Shown here: in pieces, positions 18,303 to 26,748 of the stretch | Numbering within the stretch: the first letter of the stretch is position 1 | How the letters are laid out: every line of letters begins with the position of its first letter | Assembly: GCF_025677645.1 (NCBI RefSeq) | Contig: NZ_CP106879.1 | Location: 682,001 to 746,000 of the forward strand | Source: Curtobacterium poinsettiae | GTDB taxonomy: Bacteria > Actinomycetota > Actinomycetes > Actinomycetales > Microbacteriaceae | Length of the DNA stretch: 64,000 nucleotides | Direction of reading: 5' to 3' | Translations under genes and position numbers: made by a program | The notes under the pieces: model-generated | What the model was told of the DNA's origin: nothing | Databases searched by the model: none | The model's input: the letters and a program-made list of their open reading frames with translations, nothing else

Positions 18303-19019
18303 GTGGACACGCGAGACGACCCCGTGGAACCCGAGCCGGACGCGGAGCCGCAGCCGCGCTGGATCCGCCGGACGCCGATCGTCCCCGAGCAGTGGTGGGG
18401 GCCGCCGACGGCTCTGGCCGCCGGGGCGATGGCGATCCTGGCGATCGGTATCTGGCTGCAGCGTTCCGCCCTGCCCGTCGTTATCCCGGCCTGTGCCGTC
18501 GGGCTGGTCGGTGCGTTCGTGCTCGCGGTCGCCGGACGGCGCGCGTACTGGTACCCGAGTCGCGCGGCGTCTTGGCGCTTGCACCGCACTCGGGTCCTCG
18601 TGTGGAACGCGGTCGGCGTCGCGTTGGCGGTGTTCGCCTTCGCGGTGGGCGCACGGACGATCCTGACCGCGTACGTGGTCGGCGCGACGGGCTTGTACAC
18701 GATGCGGCGCGACGACCCGACGCGGTTCGAGCGGCGCGGTCGTGCGGTGGCGTCGGCGGCCGTCGCGGTGGTGGCGGCGGTGTACGCCGTCGTGGCGTTG
18801 ACGGTCCCGGTCGTCGACGAAGCGCACGCATCGCTGTGGATCGGGTGGAGCATCCTGGTCGTCCCAGTTGCCGTCGTCGTCGCGGTGCTGAACTGGCGAG
18901 CCGCGTCGAGGACGCCTGGACCCGACGTCGACGGGGCAGGGGACGCCGGCGGTCTGCGACCGGCACCGGAGCCGCCGGGCAACGACCCGCTCAGCGCCCC
19001 CGACCGAACCGCGTCGTGA
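18303..19019 (+). CDS. Multi-spanning membrane protein of unknown function
   Basis: The protein of about 238 residues has an acidic, proline-rich N-terminus and about six hydrophobic segments, for example ALAAGAMAILAIGIWL, VVIPACAVGLVGAFVLAVAG and WIGWSILVVPVAVVVAVLNW. GTG at 18303 is chosen because the hydrophilic N-terminus begins here and a CATGAT box lies 6 bases upstream; the longer open frame upstream has no features. Its 3' end overlaps the convergent DUF2071 gene by 29 bp. No function can be assigned. Confidence 0.7.
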   Translation: MDTRDDPVEPEPDAEPQPRWIRRTPIVPEQWWGPPTALAAGAMAILAIGIWLQRSALPVVIPACAVGLVGAFVLAVAGRRAYWYPSRAASWRLHRTRVLVWNAVGVALAVFAFAVGARTILTAYVVGATGLYTMRRDDPTRFERRGRAVASAAVAVVAAVYAVVALTVPVVDEAHASLWIGWSILVVPVAVVVAVLNWRAASRTPGPDVDGAGDAGGLRPAPEPPGNDPLSAPDRTAS

Positions 19020-19752
19020 CCCCCGGGGAGTAGAGCACCGAGTCCGGCTCGAGCTCCGTCAGCCCGAAGGGCAGCCCGGCCGCTCCGACCAGGTCGTCCC
19101 GCAGCGACACCACCGAAGCCCGGTGCAACGGCCACGACTCGTGCTCGTTCGGCCAGAACCGCGTCCGCCCGGCCCGGTGCACGTGCATGCCCCACCGCGC
19201 CGTCAGGAACGTCTCGAGCGGCCCCGGCTCGTCGAGCGCCTCGCCCACACGGACGTCGAGCATCGACCGCAGGTGGGTACCGTGGCGACGCATCGCGTAC
19301 CCGACGCGGCCGTCACCGCTACGCGACTGGGCGACCGCCCACCGGTACGGCAGTCCGGTCGCGACGCGTGCGCCGATGGTCGGCAGGAGCTTGCCGGCGT
19401 CGAGCGACAGGAACACCACCCCGCGCTGCCCCTGTTCGTCGACCGTGTAGACGCGGACGTTCAGCTCGACGAAGTCGCCGATGCTCCCGGTCGAGAACGG
19501 CGGGAATCGCGTGTCCTCGAACCGGAACGCGATGAGGCCCACCCAGGTGGTCACCCCGTCGTCGGTGCCGTCGAGCGCCATCGTGTCGGGCCGCGTTCCG
19601 GCCGGCAGCAGCGGCGCCACCGCCGACACGTCGACGCGCCAGTGCACGAAGACGACGTCGAGCCAGTCCTGCGAGATCCAGGGGCGGCCCGGCAGGCCGG
19701 GGGCGACGGCCGGGAGGCCCGGGGTGCTCTGAGTTGGTCGGGTGTCGGTCAC
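18991..19752 (-). CDS. DUF2071 (YqjF-like) protein
   Basis: This 253-residue protein matches the DUF2071 pattern: [17 protein letters not shown] near the N-terminus, then [13 protein letters not shown] and [18 protein letters not shown]. The family has an acetoacetate-decarboxylase-like fold and no settled function. The GTG start overlaps the stop of the nitroreductase gene (GTGA), so the two form an operon. The very long upstream extension of the open frame lies over the nitroreductase gene and is rejected. Confidence 0.85.
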   Translation of the reverse strand: MTDTRPTQSTPGLPAVAPGLPGRPWISQDWLDVVFVHWRVDVSAVAPLLPAGTRPDTMALDGTDDGVTTWVGLIAFRFEDTRFPPFSTGSIGDFVELNVRVYTVDEQGQRGVVFLSLDAGKLLPTIGARVATGLPYRWAVAQSRSGDGRVGYAMRRHGTHLRSMLDVRVGEALDEPGPLETFLTARWGMHVHRAGRTRFWPNEHESWPLHRASVVSLRDDLVGAAGLPFGLTELEPDSVLYSPGVTTRFGRGR

Positions 19753-20582
19753 GATGTGGTCGCCTCCGGTTCGATGTGGGCTGCGACGGGTGCGTCGTCC
19801 CACCCCTGCTGCGGGGTGTCGCAGGTGCCGCGGAACACGTACTGCGAGGGTCGCTTGCGTTCGCTCGACGTCCAGTCGATGGCCGGCCGTCGTCGTTCCG
19901 GCGGCAGGTACCCGATCCGGTAGACGGCCATCAGCTCGAGCGACTCGGGCACACGGAGCAGTCCCTCGATCTCCTCCCACGCGCCGGGGGTCTCCATCGG
20001 GAAGGACACGAACTGGATCCCCAGGCCGAGCTCGGTCGTCGCGAGCCAGATGTTCTCCATCGCCGCGCCCATGCTGAACACCGAGTAGAAGCCGGACAGC
20101 TCCTCCTTCCGGTACTCGTGACGGTCGAGCATCACGCCGAGCAGCAGCGGTGACCCGGCGACGAGCTTCCGGTTCTCCTCACCCAGGGTCTGCGGCACCC
20201 GGAGCGTGTTCATGAGCAGTTGCCCGCGCTTCGTGAACACTTGCTTCGTGAACGGCCGCAGCGGCCCGGGGAGCTTGTCGAAGAGCATGCCGTCGCGTCG
20301 GGAGTCCATCTCGGCCTTGGAGAACCGGAAGTACGGCTTGTACCGCTCGAAGAACGTGCCCTCGGCCATGGTGCGGGTCATCGAGCTGCCGCTGATCTCG
20401 GCGACGCGGTCGATCGTCTGGCGTTCCTCGATCAGCACGAAGCGCCACGGCTGGCTGTTGAGCTGCGACGGCGCCCGGCCGGCGAGCTCCATGAGCAGCC
20501 GCTGGTGCTCGTCCGACACCGGATCGGGCAGGAACGGCCCGTTCGTCGTGCGTCGTCGTCGGATGGCCTCGAACAGCTCCAC
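19749..20582 (-). CDS. Nitroreductase family protein
   Basis: This 277-residue FMN-dependent nitroreductase-like protein begins with [20 protein letters not shown] and has [13 protein letters not shown] near 38-50, the typical flavin phosphate-binding region. [20 protein letters not shown] near 168-188 is the second signature. Such enzymes reduce nitro compounds, quinones or flavins with NAD(P)H. It heads a two-gene unit with the DUF2071 gene and sits 3 bp after a small membrane protein gene. Confidence 0.88.
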   Translation of the reverse strand: MELFEAIRRRRTTNGPFLPDPVSDEHQRLLMELAGRAPSQLNSQPWRFVLIEERQTIDRVAEISGSSMTRTMAEGTFFERYKPYFRFSKAEMDSRRDGMLFDKLPGPLRPFTKQVFTKRGQLLMNTLRVPQTLGEENRKLVAGSPLLLGVMLDRHEYRKEELSGFYSVFSMGAAMENIWLATTELGLGIQFVSFPMETPGAWEEIEGLLRVPESLELMAVYRIGYLPPERRRPAIDWTSSERKRPSQYVFRGTCDTPQQGWDDAPVAAHIEPEATTS

Positions 20583-20585
20583 TGC

Positions 20586-20966
20586 TCACCTCTCTGATCG
20601 CCTGCGGGCGAGCACGGCCCCCAGGTAGGACGGTGCGGCGGCGACCGCGACCTTCCAGTGTGCTCCGGAGCGCGGGTCGGTGCGTGGAGCGACCGCCAGG
20701 GGCACGAGTGCCGGCAGCAGGAACAGCGCGGTCCGGTCGCGCGTCCACGCGGGGGTCGTCGCGGCGACGCCGGTCAGGGCCGCGGTCACGACGAACAGGC
20801 CGTGGTGCACGACGCGGAGCTTCTTCGTGCGGATCAGCCGCACGGCGACCGCGGTGCCCCACAGGCAGTTCGCGACGTAGGCGACGCTCGCAGCGGTGAC
20901 CAGCTGCCGGGCCGGGCGCGATCCCGTGGGCGGTGATCCGGGCCTCCCGGCCGTCTTCCATCCCAT
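20586..20966 (-). CDS. Small membrane protein of unknown function
   Basis: This 126-residue protein has about three to four hydrophobic stretches (TAASVAYVANCLWGTAVAV, HHGLFVVTAALTGVAA, ALFLLPALVPLAVA) and basic ends. TAACGT ends 7 bases before the ATG, supporting this start. It probably forms one transcript with the nitroreductase and DUF2071 genes. No family is recognised. Confidence 0.7.
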   Translation of the reverse strand: MGWKTAGRPGSPPTGSRPARQLVTAASVAYVANCLWGTAVAVRLIRTKKLRVVHHGLFVVTAALTGVAATTPAWTRDRTALFLLPALVPLAVAPRTDPRSGAHWKVAVAAAPSYLGAVLARRRSER

Positions 20967-20976
20967 GTCCGGGACG

Positions 20977-21414
20977 TTACGCGGTCTCTCGACTGACGAG
21001 CTTGGAGAGCACGATCGCGGAGCGGGTGTGGTCGACCTGGGGTGCGAGGCGGACCTTGTCGAGCGCCTCTTCGAGCGCGGACAGGTCCTTCGAGCGCATG
21101 TGCACGACGGCGTCGGCGCTGCCGGTGACCGTGCCGGCGTCGATGACCTCGGGAACGGTGTCGAGCAGGGCACGCAGCTCGTCCGGCGAGACGGTGCCGC
21201 GGCAGTACAGCTCGACCCAGGCTTCGGTGCCGCGGTCCTCGACGGCGGGGTCGACCTTGATCGTGAAGCCCTGGATGACGCCGTCACCGACCAGCCGGTC
21301 GACACGGCGCTTGACGGCCGAGGCCGAGAGTCCGACCACCGACCCGATGTCGCCGTAGCCGGCGCGGGCGTTGTCCCGGAGCTGATCCAGGATGCGGTGG
21401 TCGAGCGTATCCAT
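20977..21414 (-). CDS. Lrp/AsnC family transcriptional regulator
   Basis: This 145-residue regulator has an N-terminal helix-turn-helix (VVGLSASAVKRRVDRLVGDG, about 26-45) and a C-terminal RAM effector domain. TACGAT lies 8 bases before the ATG. It is divergent from the hydrolase-rocD operon across 236 bp with two dyads, and AsnC-type regulators often sense the amino acid their neighbours degrade. Arginine or ornithine is therefore the likely effector, by inference. Confidence 0.9.
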   Translation of the reverse strand: MDTLDHRILDQLRDNARAGYGDIGSVVGLSASAVKRRVDRLVGDGVIQGFTIKVDPAVEDRGTEAWVELYCRGTVSPDELRALLDTVPEVIDAGTVTGSADAVVHMRSKDLSALEEALDKVRLAPQVDHTRSAIVLSKLVSRETA

Positions 21415-21460
21415 TTGTCCCCATCGTACGCGGACTTGTTGCGAGGCCGGTGGGTCTCGC

Positions 21461-21489
21461 GCACGAAACGTGCGTCACCCGAACGGGTG
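21461..21489. promoter_or_regulatory. Two dyads between the Lrp gene and the arginine-catabolism operon
   Basis: GCACG-AAA-CGTGC (21461-21473) and CACCCG-AA-CGGGTG (21476-21489) lie side by side. Multiple phased sites are usual for Lrp-type proteins, which makes this the natural place to look for its operator. Direct evidence is only the symmetry. Confidence 0.4.
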
Positions 21490-21650
21490 TCACGGTCCCG
21501 CAGGCGGGGGACTGCACTCGTCGGACGGTTCATGCCAGACTTCTGAGTGGCGTCGACCTGGTCCGCTACGGCGAGTGAGCCTGCATCTCGCCGGAGCATC
21601 TCTTCAGTGGTGGTTCCTGGCAGGCTCGGACCCCGGTCCTCGGAGGACTG

Positions 21651-22553
21651 ATGTCGAACACCGCACCCGCCACTCCCGCCGCTCCGGCCCGTGTCGCCAC
21701 GAAGCGCACGATCCTGATGTGCAAGCCGGACTTCTACACCGTGAGCTACCGGATCAACCCGTGGATGCACCCGGAGGAGCCGACCGACACGTCGAAGGCC
21801 GTCGAGCAGTGGGAGTCGCTCGTCACCGTCTACGAGCAGCTCGGCTTCGACATCTCGTACATCGACCCCATCGACGGCCTGCCGGACATGGTCTACGCGG
21901 CCAACGGCGGGTTCGTCCTCGACGGCATCGCGTACGGCGCGAAGTTCCAGTACCCCGAGCGCCAGCCCGAGGGCCCGGCGTACATGGACTGGTTCCGCCA
22001 GGCCGGCCTGACCGTCGCAGAGCCGGAGCAGACCAACGAGGGCGAGGGTGACTTCCTGCTCATCGGGGACACCATCTTCGCCGGCACGGGCTTCCGGTCG
22101 GACAGCACCTCCCACGACGAGCTCGCGACGATCTACGGCCGCGAGGTCGTCACGCTCAAGCTCATCAACCCGAGCTTCTACCACCTCGACACCGCCATCG
22201 CCGTGCTCGACCCGGAGCCCGCGGCTGACGGTACGTCGAACATCGCCTACCTGGAGAGCGCCTTCGACGAGCCGTCGCTGGCGATCCTGCGCGAGCGCTT
22301 CCCCGACGCGATCATCGCGACCGAGGAGGACGCCGCGATCCTCGGTCTGAACTCGTACTCGGACGGGTACAACGTCGTGATCGCGTCGCGCGCGACCACG
22401 TTCGCGTCGCAGCTGCGTGAGAAGGGCTACAACCCGATCGGCGTCGACCTGTCCGAGCTGCTGCTCGGCGGTGGCGGTGTGAAGTGCTGCACGCTCGACC
22501 TGCACCCGGTCGGCACCGGCACCTCGGTCGCGCGTTCGCTCGGGGTCAGCTGA
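21651..22553 (+). CDS. Guanidine-modifying hydrolase (dimethylargininase or arginine dihydrolase type)
   Basis: This 300-residue protein belongs to the superfamily that attacks the guanidinium carbon of arginine with Cys. It has KPDFYTVSYRINPWM (25-39), LPDMVYAANGG (77-87), FYHLD with His178, and GGGVKCC with the likely nucleophile Cys279. This pattern resembles cyanobacterial arginine dihydrolase, whose motif is PDMVFTANAG, with Asn where dimethylargininases and deiminases have Asp. The usual annotation is dimethylargininase. A GGAGG site precedes the ATG. The stop overlaps the ATG of rocD by 1 bp, so ornithine as product would make sense of the pair. Confidence 0.85.
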   Translation: MSNTAPATPAAPARVATKRTILMCKPDFYTVSYRINPWMHPEEPTDTSKAVEQWESLVTVYEQLGFDISYIDPIDGLPDMVYAANGGFVLDGIAYGAKFQYPERQPEGPAYMDWFRQAGLTVAEPEQTNEGEGDFLLIGDTIFAGTGFRSDSTSHDELATIYGREVVTLKLINPSFYHLDTAIAVLDPEPAADGTSNIAYLESAFDEPSLAILRERFPDAIIATEEDAAILGLNSYSDGYNVVIASRATTFASQLREKGYNPIGVDLSELLLGGGGVKCCTLDLHPVGTGTSVARSLGVS

Positions 22554-23782
22554 TGTCGGCGGCAGCGTCGCTCGGGGTCAACACCGCGGCGGCGCTCGCC
22601 GTCGAGGACCGCGCCCTCGCGCACAACTACAGCCCGCTGCCCGTCGTCATCGCGTCGGGCGCCGGAGCGACCGTCACCGACGTCGACGGGAAGCAGTACC
22701 TGGACGGCCTCGCCGCGTACTCGGCGGTGAACTTCGGCCACGGCAACCCGCGGCTGCTCGACGCCGCACGGGCGCAACTCGACCGGGTGACGCTCACGAG
22801 CCGCGCGTTCGTGAACGACCAGCTCGGGCCGTTCGCCGCAGCACTGGCAGCGCTGACGGAGACCGAGATGGTCCTGCCGATGAACACCGGCGCCGAGGCC
22901 GTCGAGTCCGCGATCAAGGTGTCCCGCGCCTGGGGCTACCGCGTCAAGGGCGTGCCGTCCGAGCGGGCGACGATCATCGTCGCGTCCGGGAACTTCCACG
23001 GCCGCACCACGACGATCATCTCGTTCTCCGACGACCCCTCGGCCCATGACGACTTCGGGCCGTTCACGCCGGGCTTCCGCACGGTGCCGTACGGCGATGC
23101 CGCTGCCCTGCGCGAGGCGATGGACGAGACCGTCGTCGCCGTGCTGCTCGAGCCGATCCAGGGCGAGGGCGGCGTGGTCATCCCGCCGGCCTCGTACCTG
23201 TCGTCCGTCCGGGAGGTCTGCGACGAGTTCGGTGCGCTGTTCGTCGCCGACGAGATCCAGTCCGGCCTCGGGCGGACGGGCCACACCCTGGCCGTGCAAC
23301 GCGTCGGCGTCCGGCCCGACCTCATCACGCTCGGCAAGGCACTCGGCGGTGGGATCGTGCCGGTGTCCGCGGTGGTGGGCTCGCGCGAGGTCCTCGGTGT
23401 CCTGCGCCCCGGCGAGCACGGATCGACCTTCGGCGGGAACCCGCTCGCCGCAGCCGTCGGCGCCGAGGTCGTGGCGATGCTCGGTGAGGGCACGTTCCAG
23501 CAGCGGGCCCTCGAGGGCGAACCGCTGCTGCGCGGCCTGCTCGACGACCTCCTCGGGCACGGCGTCGTGTCGCACCGCGTGGCCGGACTCTGGGCCGGCA
23601 TCGACATCGACCCCGCGCTCGGTACCGGCAAGGCGATCGCGAAGGACCTCGCCGACCGCGGGCTCCTGGTGAAGGACACCCACGGGTCGACGATCCGCTT
23701 CGCGCCGCCCCTGGTCGTCACCGACGACGAGGTGCGCTTCGCGATCGGAACCCTGGCCGACGTCCTGGCGGCGCGCGCCTGA
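22553..23782 (+). CDS. rocD: Ornithine aminotransferase
   Basis: This 409-residue class III aminotransferase uses PLP to convert ornithine and 2-oxoglutarate to glutamate semialdehyde and glutamate. It shows ALLEPIQGEGG-like residues 198-207, ADEIQSGLGRTG (232-243) with the Asp that holds the PLP nitrogen, and Lys262 in TLGKALGGG. It is translationally coupled to the guanidine hydrolase (TGATG). Its product spontaneously cyclises to P5C, the substrate of PutA's second domain. Confidence 0.93.
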   Translation: MSAAASLGVNTAAALAVEDRALAHNYSPLPVVIASGAGATVTDVDGKQYLDGLAAYSAVNFGHGNPRLLDAARAQLDRVTLTSRAFVNDQLGPFAAALAALTETEMVLPMNTGAEAVESAIKVSRAWGYRVKGVPSERATIIVASGNFHGRTTTIISFSDDPSAHDDFGPFTPGFRTVPYGDAAALREAMDETVVAVLLEPIQGEGGVVIPPASYLSSVREVCDEFGALFVADEIQSGLGRTGHTLAVQRVGVRPDLITLGKALGGGIVPVSAVVGSREVLGVLRPGEHGSTFGGNPLAAAVGAEVVAMLGEGTFQQRALEGEPLLRGLLDDLLGHGVVSHRVAGLWAGIDIDPALGTGKAIAKDLADRGLLVKDTHGSTIRFAPPLVVTDDEVRFAIGTLADVLAARA

Positions 23783-23794
23783 TCTGATCCGCGG

Positions 23795-23860
23795 GACACC
23801 GGTGTTCGCGCGTTGAACCCCCGCATTCCGCGGTGCGGAGCGCGAACACCGGTGTCTTGC
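23795..23860. repeat. Double-palindrome repeat, family A copy 2
   Basis: ACACCGGTGT at 23796-23805 and 23846-23855 have centres exactly 50 bp apart, as in the other two copies. The flanks TTCGC and CTTGCG and the inner GTTGAAC also match copy 1. It lies between rocD and a convergent gene. Confidence 0.8.
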
Positions 23861-23918
23861 GTGCGCCGGGGCGCGTGGGCGGGGGCCGCGGGCGCCGGCG
23901 CCCGTCACCGAGTGCGGC

Positions 23919-24911
23919 TCACACCGCCCAGCGCGCCGCCAACTCGTCCATCAGGGCATCGAGCCGCTCGTCGACGACCTGCTCCTCGGGGTGCGCCTCG
24001 TACCAGGCGATGACCTCACGCACACCCTGCCGGTAGGTGGTGCGCGGCCGGTACCACGGCACGAGCGACCGGACCTTGCTGTTGTCGAACACCGAGCTGT
24101 TCGCCTTGTCGCCGAGCAGCGCCGCGCCCCACTCGGGGTCGACCGCGTTGATCGCGTCCGCCGGCACGTGCACGATCCGCAGGTCATCGACGCCCGCCGC
24201 CGCAGCGATCTCGTGCGCGATGGCGTTCCACGTCGGCGCCTCGTCGCTCGTGATCGTGAAGGGCTCGCCGATCGCCTCGGCACGGTCGAGCAGCCCCGTG
24301 AACGCGACCGCGAAGTCACGGCTGTGCGTCAGGGTCCACAACGAGGTGCCGTCGCCGGTGATGATGACCGGCTTCCCGGCACGCATCCGCGCGACCGCGG
24401 TCCAGCCGCCGGTCAGCGGCAGCTTCGTCTCGTCGTAGGTGTGCGACGGCCGCACGATCGTCACCGGGAAGTCCTGCTCCCGGTACGCCTCCATCAGCAG
24501 CTCCTCGCACGCGATCTTGTCGCGCGAGTACTGCCAGTACGGGTTCTTCAGCGGCGTCGACTCCGTGATCGGCAGGTGCGTCGCCGGCGTCTGGTACGCC
24601 GAGGCCGAGCTGATGAACACGTACTGCCGCGTCCGCCCGGCGAAGAAGTCGACGTCGGCCTGCACCTGGTCCGGTGTGAAGGCGATCCAGTTCACGACCA
24701 CGTCGAAGCGCTGGTCGCCGAGTGCGTCCGCCAGTGCCCTGCGGTCCGACACGTCGGCCTGGAGGCGCGTCACGCCCTCCGGGATCGGCCTGCCCCCGGT
24801 GGTCCCCCGGTTGAGCACGGTCACGTCGAACCCCTGCTCGACGGCTTCCCGGACGCAGGCGGCGCTGATGACGCCGCTCCCGCCGATGAACAACACGCTC
24901 GCTCCGGTCAT
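23919..24911 (-). CDS. NAD-dependent epimerase/dehydratase family protein
   Basis: This 330-residue extended SDR begins with FIGGSGVISAACVREAV, a dinucleotide motif with Val-Ile in place of the usual FIG. It has VFISSASAYQTP near 110-121 and YSRDKIACEELL, where the Tyr-Lys pair is spaced like YxxxK. It is related to plant and bacterial CSP41/RNA-binding-like epimerases. The ATG at 24911 has GGGAGCATCC before it. It is convergent with rocD. Substrate unknown. Confidence 0.85.
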   Translation of the reverse strand: MTGASVLFIGGSGVISAACVREAVEQGFDVTVLNRGTTGGRPIPEGVTRLQADVSDRRALADALGDQRFDVVVNWIAFTPDQVQADVDFFAGRTRQYVFISSASAYQTPATHLPITESTPLKNPYWQYSRDKIACEELLMEAYREQDFPVTIVRPSHTYDETKLPLTGGWTAVARMRAGKPVIITGDGTSLWTLTHSRDFAVAFTGLLDRAEAIGEPFTITSDEAPTWNAIAHEIAAAAGVDDLRIVHVPADAINAVDPEWGAALLGDKANSSVFDNSKVRSLVPWYRPRTTYRQGVREVIAWYEAHPEEQVVDERLDALMDELAARWAV

Positions 24912-25038
24912 GGATGCTCCCTCGCTTCGATGCGGCGCAGCGTCGCGCCGTCGTCCCATGTGATCCTGCACCGTCCGAGCCGACTACCGTCACGGTTCGG
25001 GTCGCACCGACGCGCCCCACGACAGGAGTGACACGCAC

Positions 25039-26049
25039 ATGGAGTACCGCTACCTCGGCAACTCGGGCCTCAAGGTCTCCGAGATCACCTACGGCAACTG
25101 GCTCACCCACGCCTCCCAGGTCGAGAACGACGCGGCCATCGCCTGCGTCAAGGCGGCGTTGGAGGTCGGCATCTCGACGTTCGACACCGCCGACGTCTAC
25201 GCCAACACCGGCGCGGAGACGGTCCTCGGTGAAGCGCTCAAGGGGGAGCGGCGCCAGTCCCTCGAGATCGCCACGAAGGTGTTCGGGCCGACCGGTCCGA
25301 AGGGCCACAACGACACCGGGCTGTCCCGCAAGCACATCCTCGAGTCGATCGACGGGTCGCTGCAGCGGCTGCAGACGGACTACGTCGACCTGTACCAGGC
25401 GCACCGCTACGACTACGAGACCCCGCTCGAAGAGACGATGCAGGCCTTCGCCGACATCGTGCGCCAGGGCAAGGTCCTGTACGTCGGCGTCAGCGAGTGG
25501 ACCGCGGACCAGCTGCGGGCCGGTGCTGCGCTCGCGAAGGAGCTCGGTTTCCAGCTCATCTCGAACCAGCCGCAGTACTCGATGCTGTGGCGGGTCATCG
25601 AGGGCGAGGTCGTCCCCGCCTCGAAGGAACTCGGCATCTCGCAGATCGTCTGGTCCCCGATCGCCCAGGGTGTGCTCACCGGCAAGTACAAGCCGGGGCA
25701 GCCGCTGCCCGAGGGCTCCCGCGCGACCGACGACAAGGGCGGCGCGGACATGATCAAGCGGTTCATGCGTGACGAGGTGCTCTCCTCGGTGCAGGAGCTC
25801 GAGCCGATCGCGAAGGAGCTCGACCTGTCGATGGCGCAGCTCGCCGTCGCGTGGGTCCTGCAGAACGACAACGTCGCGAGCGCCATCATCGGGGCATCGC
25901 GCCCGGAGCAGGTCCACGACAACGCGGGGGCCGCCGGCGTCACGATCCCGGCGGAACTCATGTCGCGGATCGACGATGCCCTGGGTGCCGTGGTCGAGCG
26001 CGACCCCGCGAAGACGAACGACAGCAGCCCGAAGACCCGCGAGGCCTAG
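25039..26049 (+). CDS. Aldo/keto reductase
   Basis: This 336-residue NADPH-dependent reductase has the full catalytic tetrad: Asp49 and Tyr54 in TFDTADVYAN, Lys80 in IATKVFG and His122 in YQAHRYD. C-terminal ASAIIGASRPEQVHDN binds the cofactor phosphate. Sequence style is closest to the branch that includes potassium-channel beta subunits and YajO/YdjG-like proteins. A CAGGAGTGA site precedes the ATG. It is a single gene, followed by family A repeat copy 3. Confidence 0.93.
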   Translation: MEYRYLGNSGLKVSEITYGNWLTHASQVENDAAIACVKAALEVGISTFDTADVYANTGAETVLGEALKGERRQSLEIATKVFGPTGPKGHNDTGLSRKHILESIDGSLQRLQTDYVDLYQAHRYDYETPLEETMQAFADIVRQGKVLYVGVSEWTADQLRAGAALAKELGFQLISNQPQYSMLWRVIEGEVVPASKELGISQIVWSPIAQGVLTGKYKPGQPLPEGSRATDDKGGADMIKRFMRDEVLSSVQELEPIAKELDLSMAQLAVAWVLQNDNVASAIIGASRPEQVHDNAGAAGVTIPAELMSRIDDALGAVVERDPAKTNDSSPKTREA

Positions 26050-26055
26050 CCCCTC

Positions 26056-26127
26056 CGCAGAACACCGGTGTTCGCCCGTTGCACACGCGCCTGCCGCGGT
26101 TCGATGCGCGAACACCGGTGTTCTGCG
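26056..26127. repeat. Double-palindrome repeat, family A copy 3 (most symmetrical)
   Basis: The left end CGCAGAACACCGGTGTTCGC (26056-26075) and the right end (26108-26127) are perfect 20-bp inverted repeats. Each contains a 14-bp palindrome, and the two palindrome centres are 50 bp apart. It lies between the aldo/keto reductase and the convergent tRNA cluster. Confidence 0.85.
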
Positions 26128-26156
26128 AACGACGTCACACCGGCCGGACAACGGAA

Positions 26157-26184
26157 AAGGCCCCCTGCCGAAGCAGGGGGCCTT
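26157..26184 (-). terminator. Rho-independent terminator of the tRNA cluster
   Basis: A 12-bp stem (AAGGCCCCCTGC) closes on a 4-base loop. On the minus strand it is followed by a T-run. It lies just past the 3' end of tRNA-Phe. Confidence 0.85.
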
Positions 26185-26190
26185 CACCGG

Positions 26191-26263
26191 TGGCTGGACA
26201 CGGCATCGATCCGTGGACCTTTCGATTTTCAGTCGAACGCTCTACCAACTGAGCTATCCAGCC
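26191..26263 (-). tRNA. tRNA-Phe (GAA)
   Basis: A 73-base cloverleaf with acceptor GGCTGGA/TCCAGCC. The anticodon arm TTCGA-CTGAAAA-TCGAA gives anticodon GAA. The CCA end is not encoded. It is the last gene of a three-tRNA minus-strand cluster. Confidence 0.95.
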
Positions 26264-26264
26264 G

Positions 26265-26341
26265 TGGCGACCCTGACGGGACTTGAACCCGCGACCTCCG
26301 CCGTGACAGGGCGGCACGCTAACCAGCTGCGCTACAGGGCC
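26265..26341 (-). tRNA. tRNA-Asp (GTC)
   Basis: The acceptor GGCCCTG pairs with CAGGGTC, and the anticodon arm CCGCC-CTGTCAC-GGCGG gives GTC. The CCA end is encoded (26265-26267). Confidence 0.95.
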
Positions 26342-26417
26342 ATGTTGTGTTGTGGGTACTGCGTGTTGTGTCTTGCTGTGGTGTTGTTCAGTACTACTTG
26401 CTCGCTCACTCAAGGAG

Positions 26418-26490
26418 TGACCCCAACGGGATTCGAACCCGTGCTGCCGCCGTGAAAGGGCGGTGTCCTAGGCCACTAAACGATAGGGCC
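26418..26490 (-). tRNA. tRNA-Glu (TTC)
   Basis: A 73-base cloverleaf with anticodon arm CCGCC-CTTTCAC-GGCGG, anticodon TTC. The T-loop GGGTTCGAATCCC is canonical. It is the first gene of the Glu-Asp-Phe cluster. Confidence 0.95.
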
Positions 26491-26679
26491 GCAAGCAGTG
26501 CATCGCGCTACCGATGGACAAGCATACGGACGCCCCCCGGGTTTCACAAATCCGACCCCGCCAACCGTGCATCCCCGGCGTGTCGCGGCGTCCGCGCACG
26601 GGTCTCCGATACTGCCGGTGCGAGCATCGTCGGCGGTCGCACCCCTCGTCCGAGGGGCTGTCGAGCCTGCAATCCGTGT

Positions 26680-26735
26680 TGTTACTGTTGCACCTGTTAA
26701 CAGTGTTACGTGCGTGAGCCTTGCCGCGCTGTTAC
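26680..26735. promoter_or_regulatory. TGTTA boxes upstream of cell-wall hydrolases, candidate MtrA sites
   Basis: TGTTA occurs at 26680, 26695, 26704 and 26730 in an AT-rich stretch before the M23 gene. The pair at 26695 and 26704 is a direct repeat spaced 9 bp and overlaps the palindrome CTGTTAACAG (26694-26703). In Corynebacterium and Streptomyces the response regulator MtrA binds GTAACA-type direct repeats before wall-hydrolase genes, so MtrA is a reasonable candidate. Confidence 0.45.
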
Positions 26736-26748
26736 GAAATCGAGATAC

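Noticed and set aside
20586..22505. Very long minus-strand open frame across the Lrp gene and the guanidine hydrolase
   Set aside because: Only its last part (20586-20966) looks like a protein. The rest is antisense or out of frame to recognised genes.
26491..26748. Possible c-di-AMP riboswitch before the wall hydrolases
   Set aside because: Such riboswitches occur before NlpC/P60 genes in Actinobacteria, but the conserved core sequences are not seen. The direct TGTTA repeats fit a protein site better.
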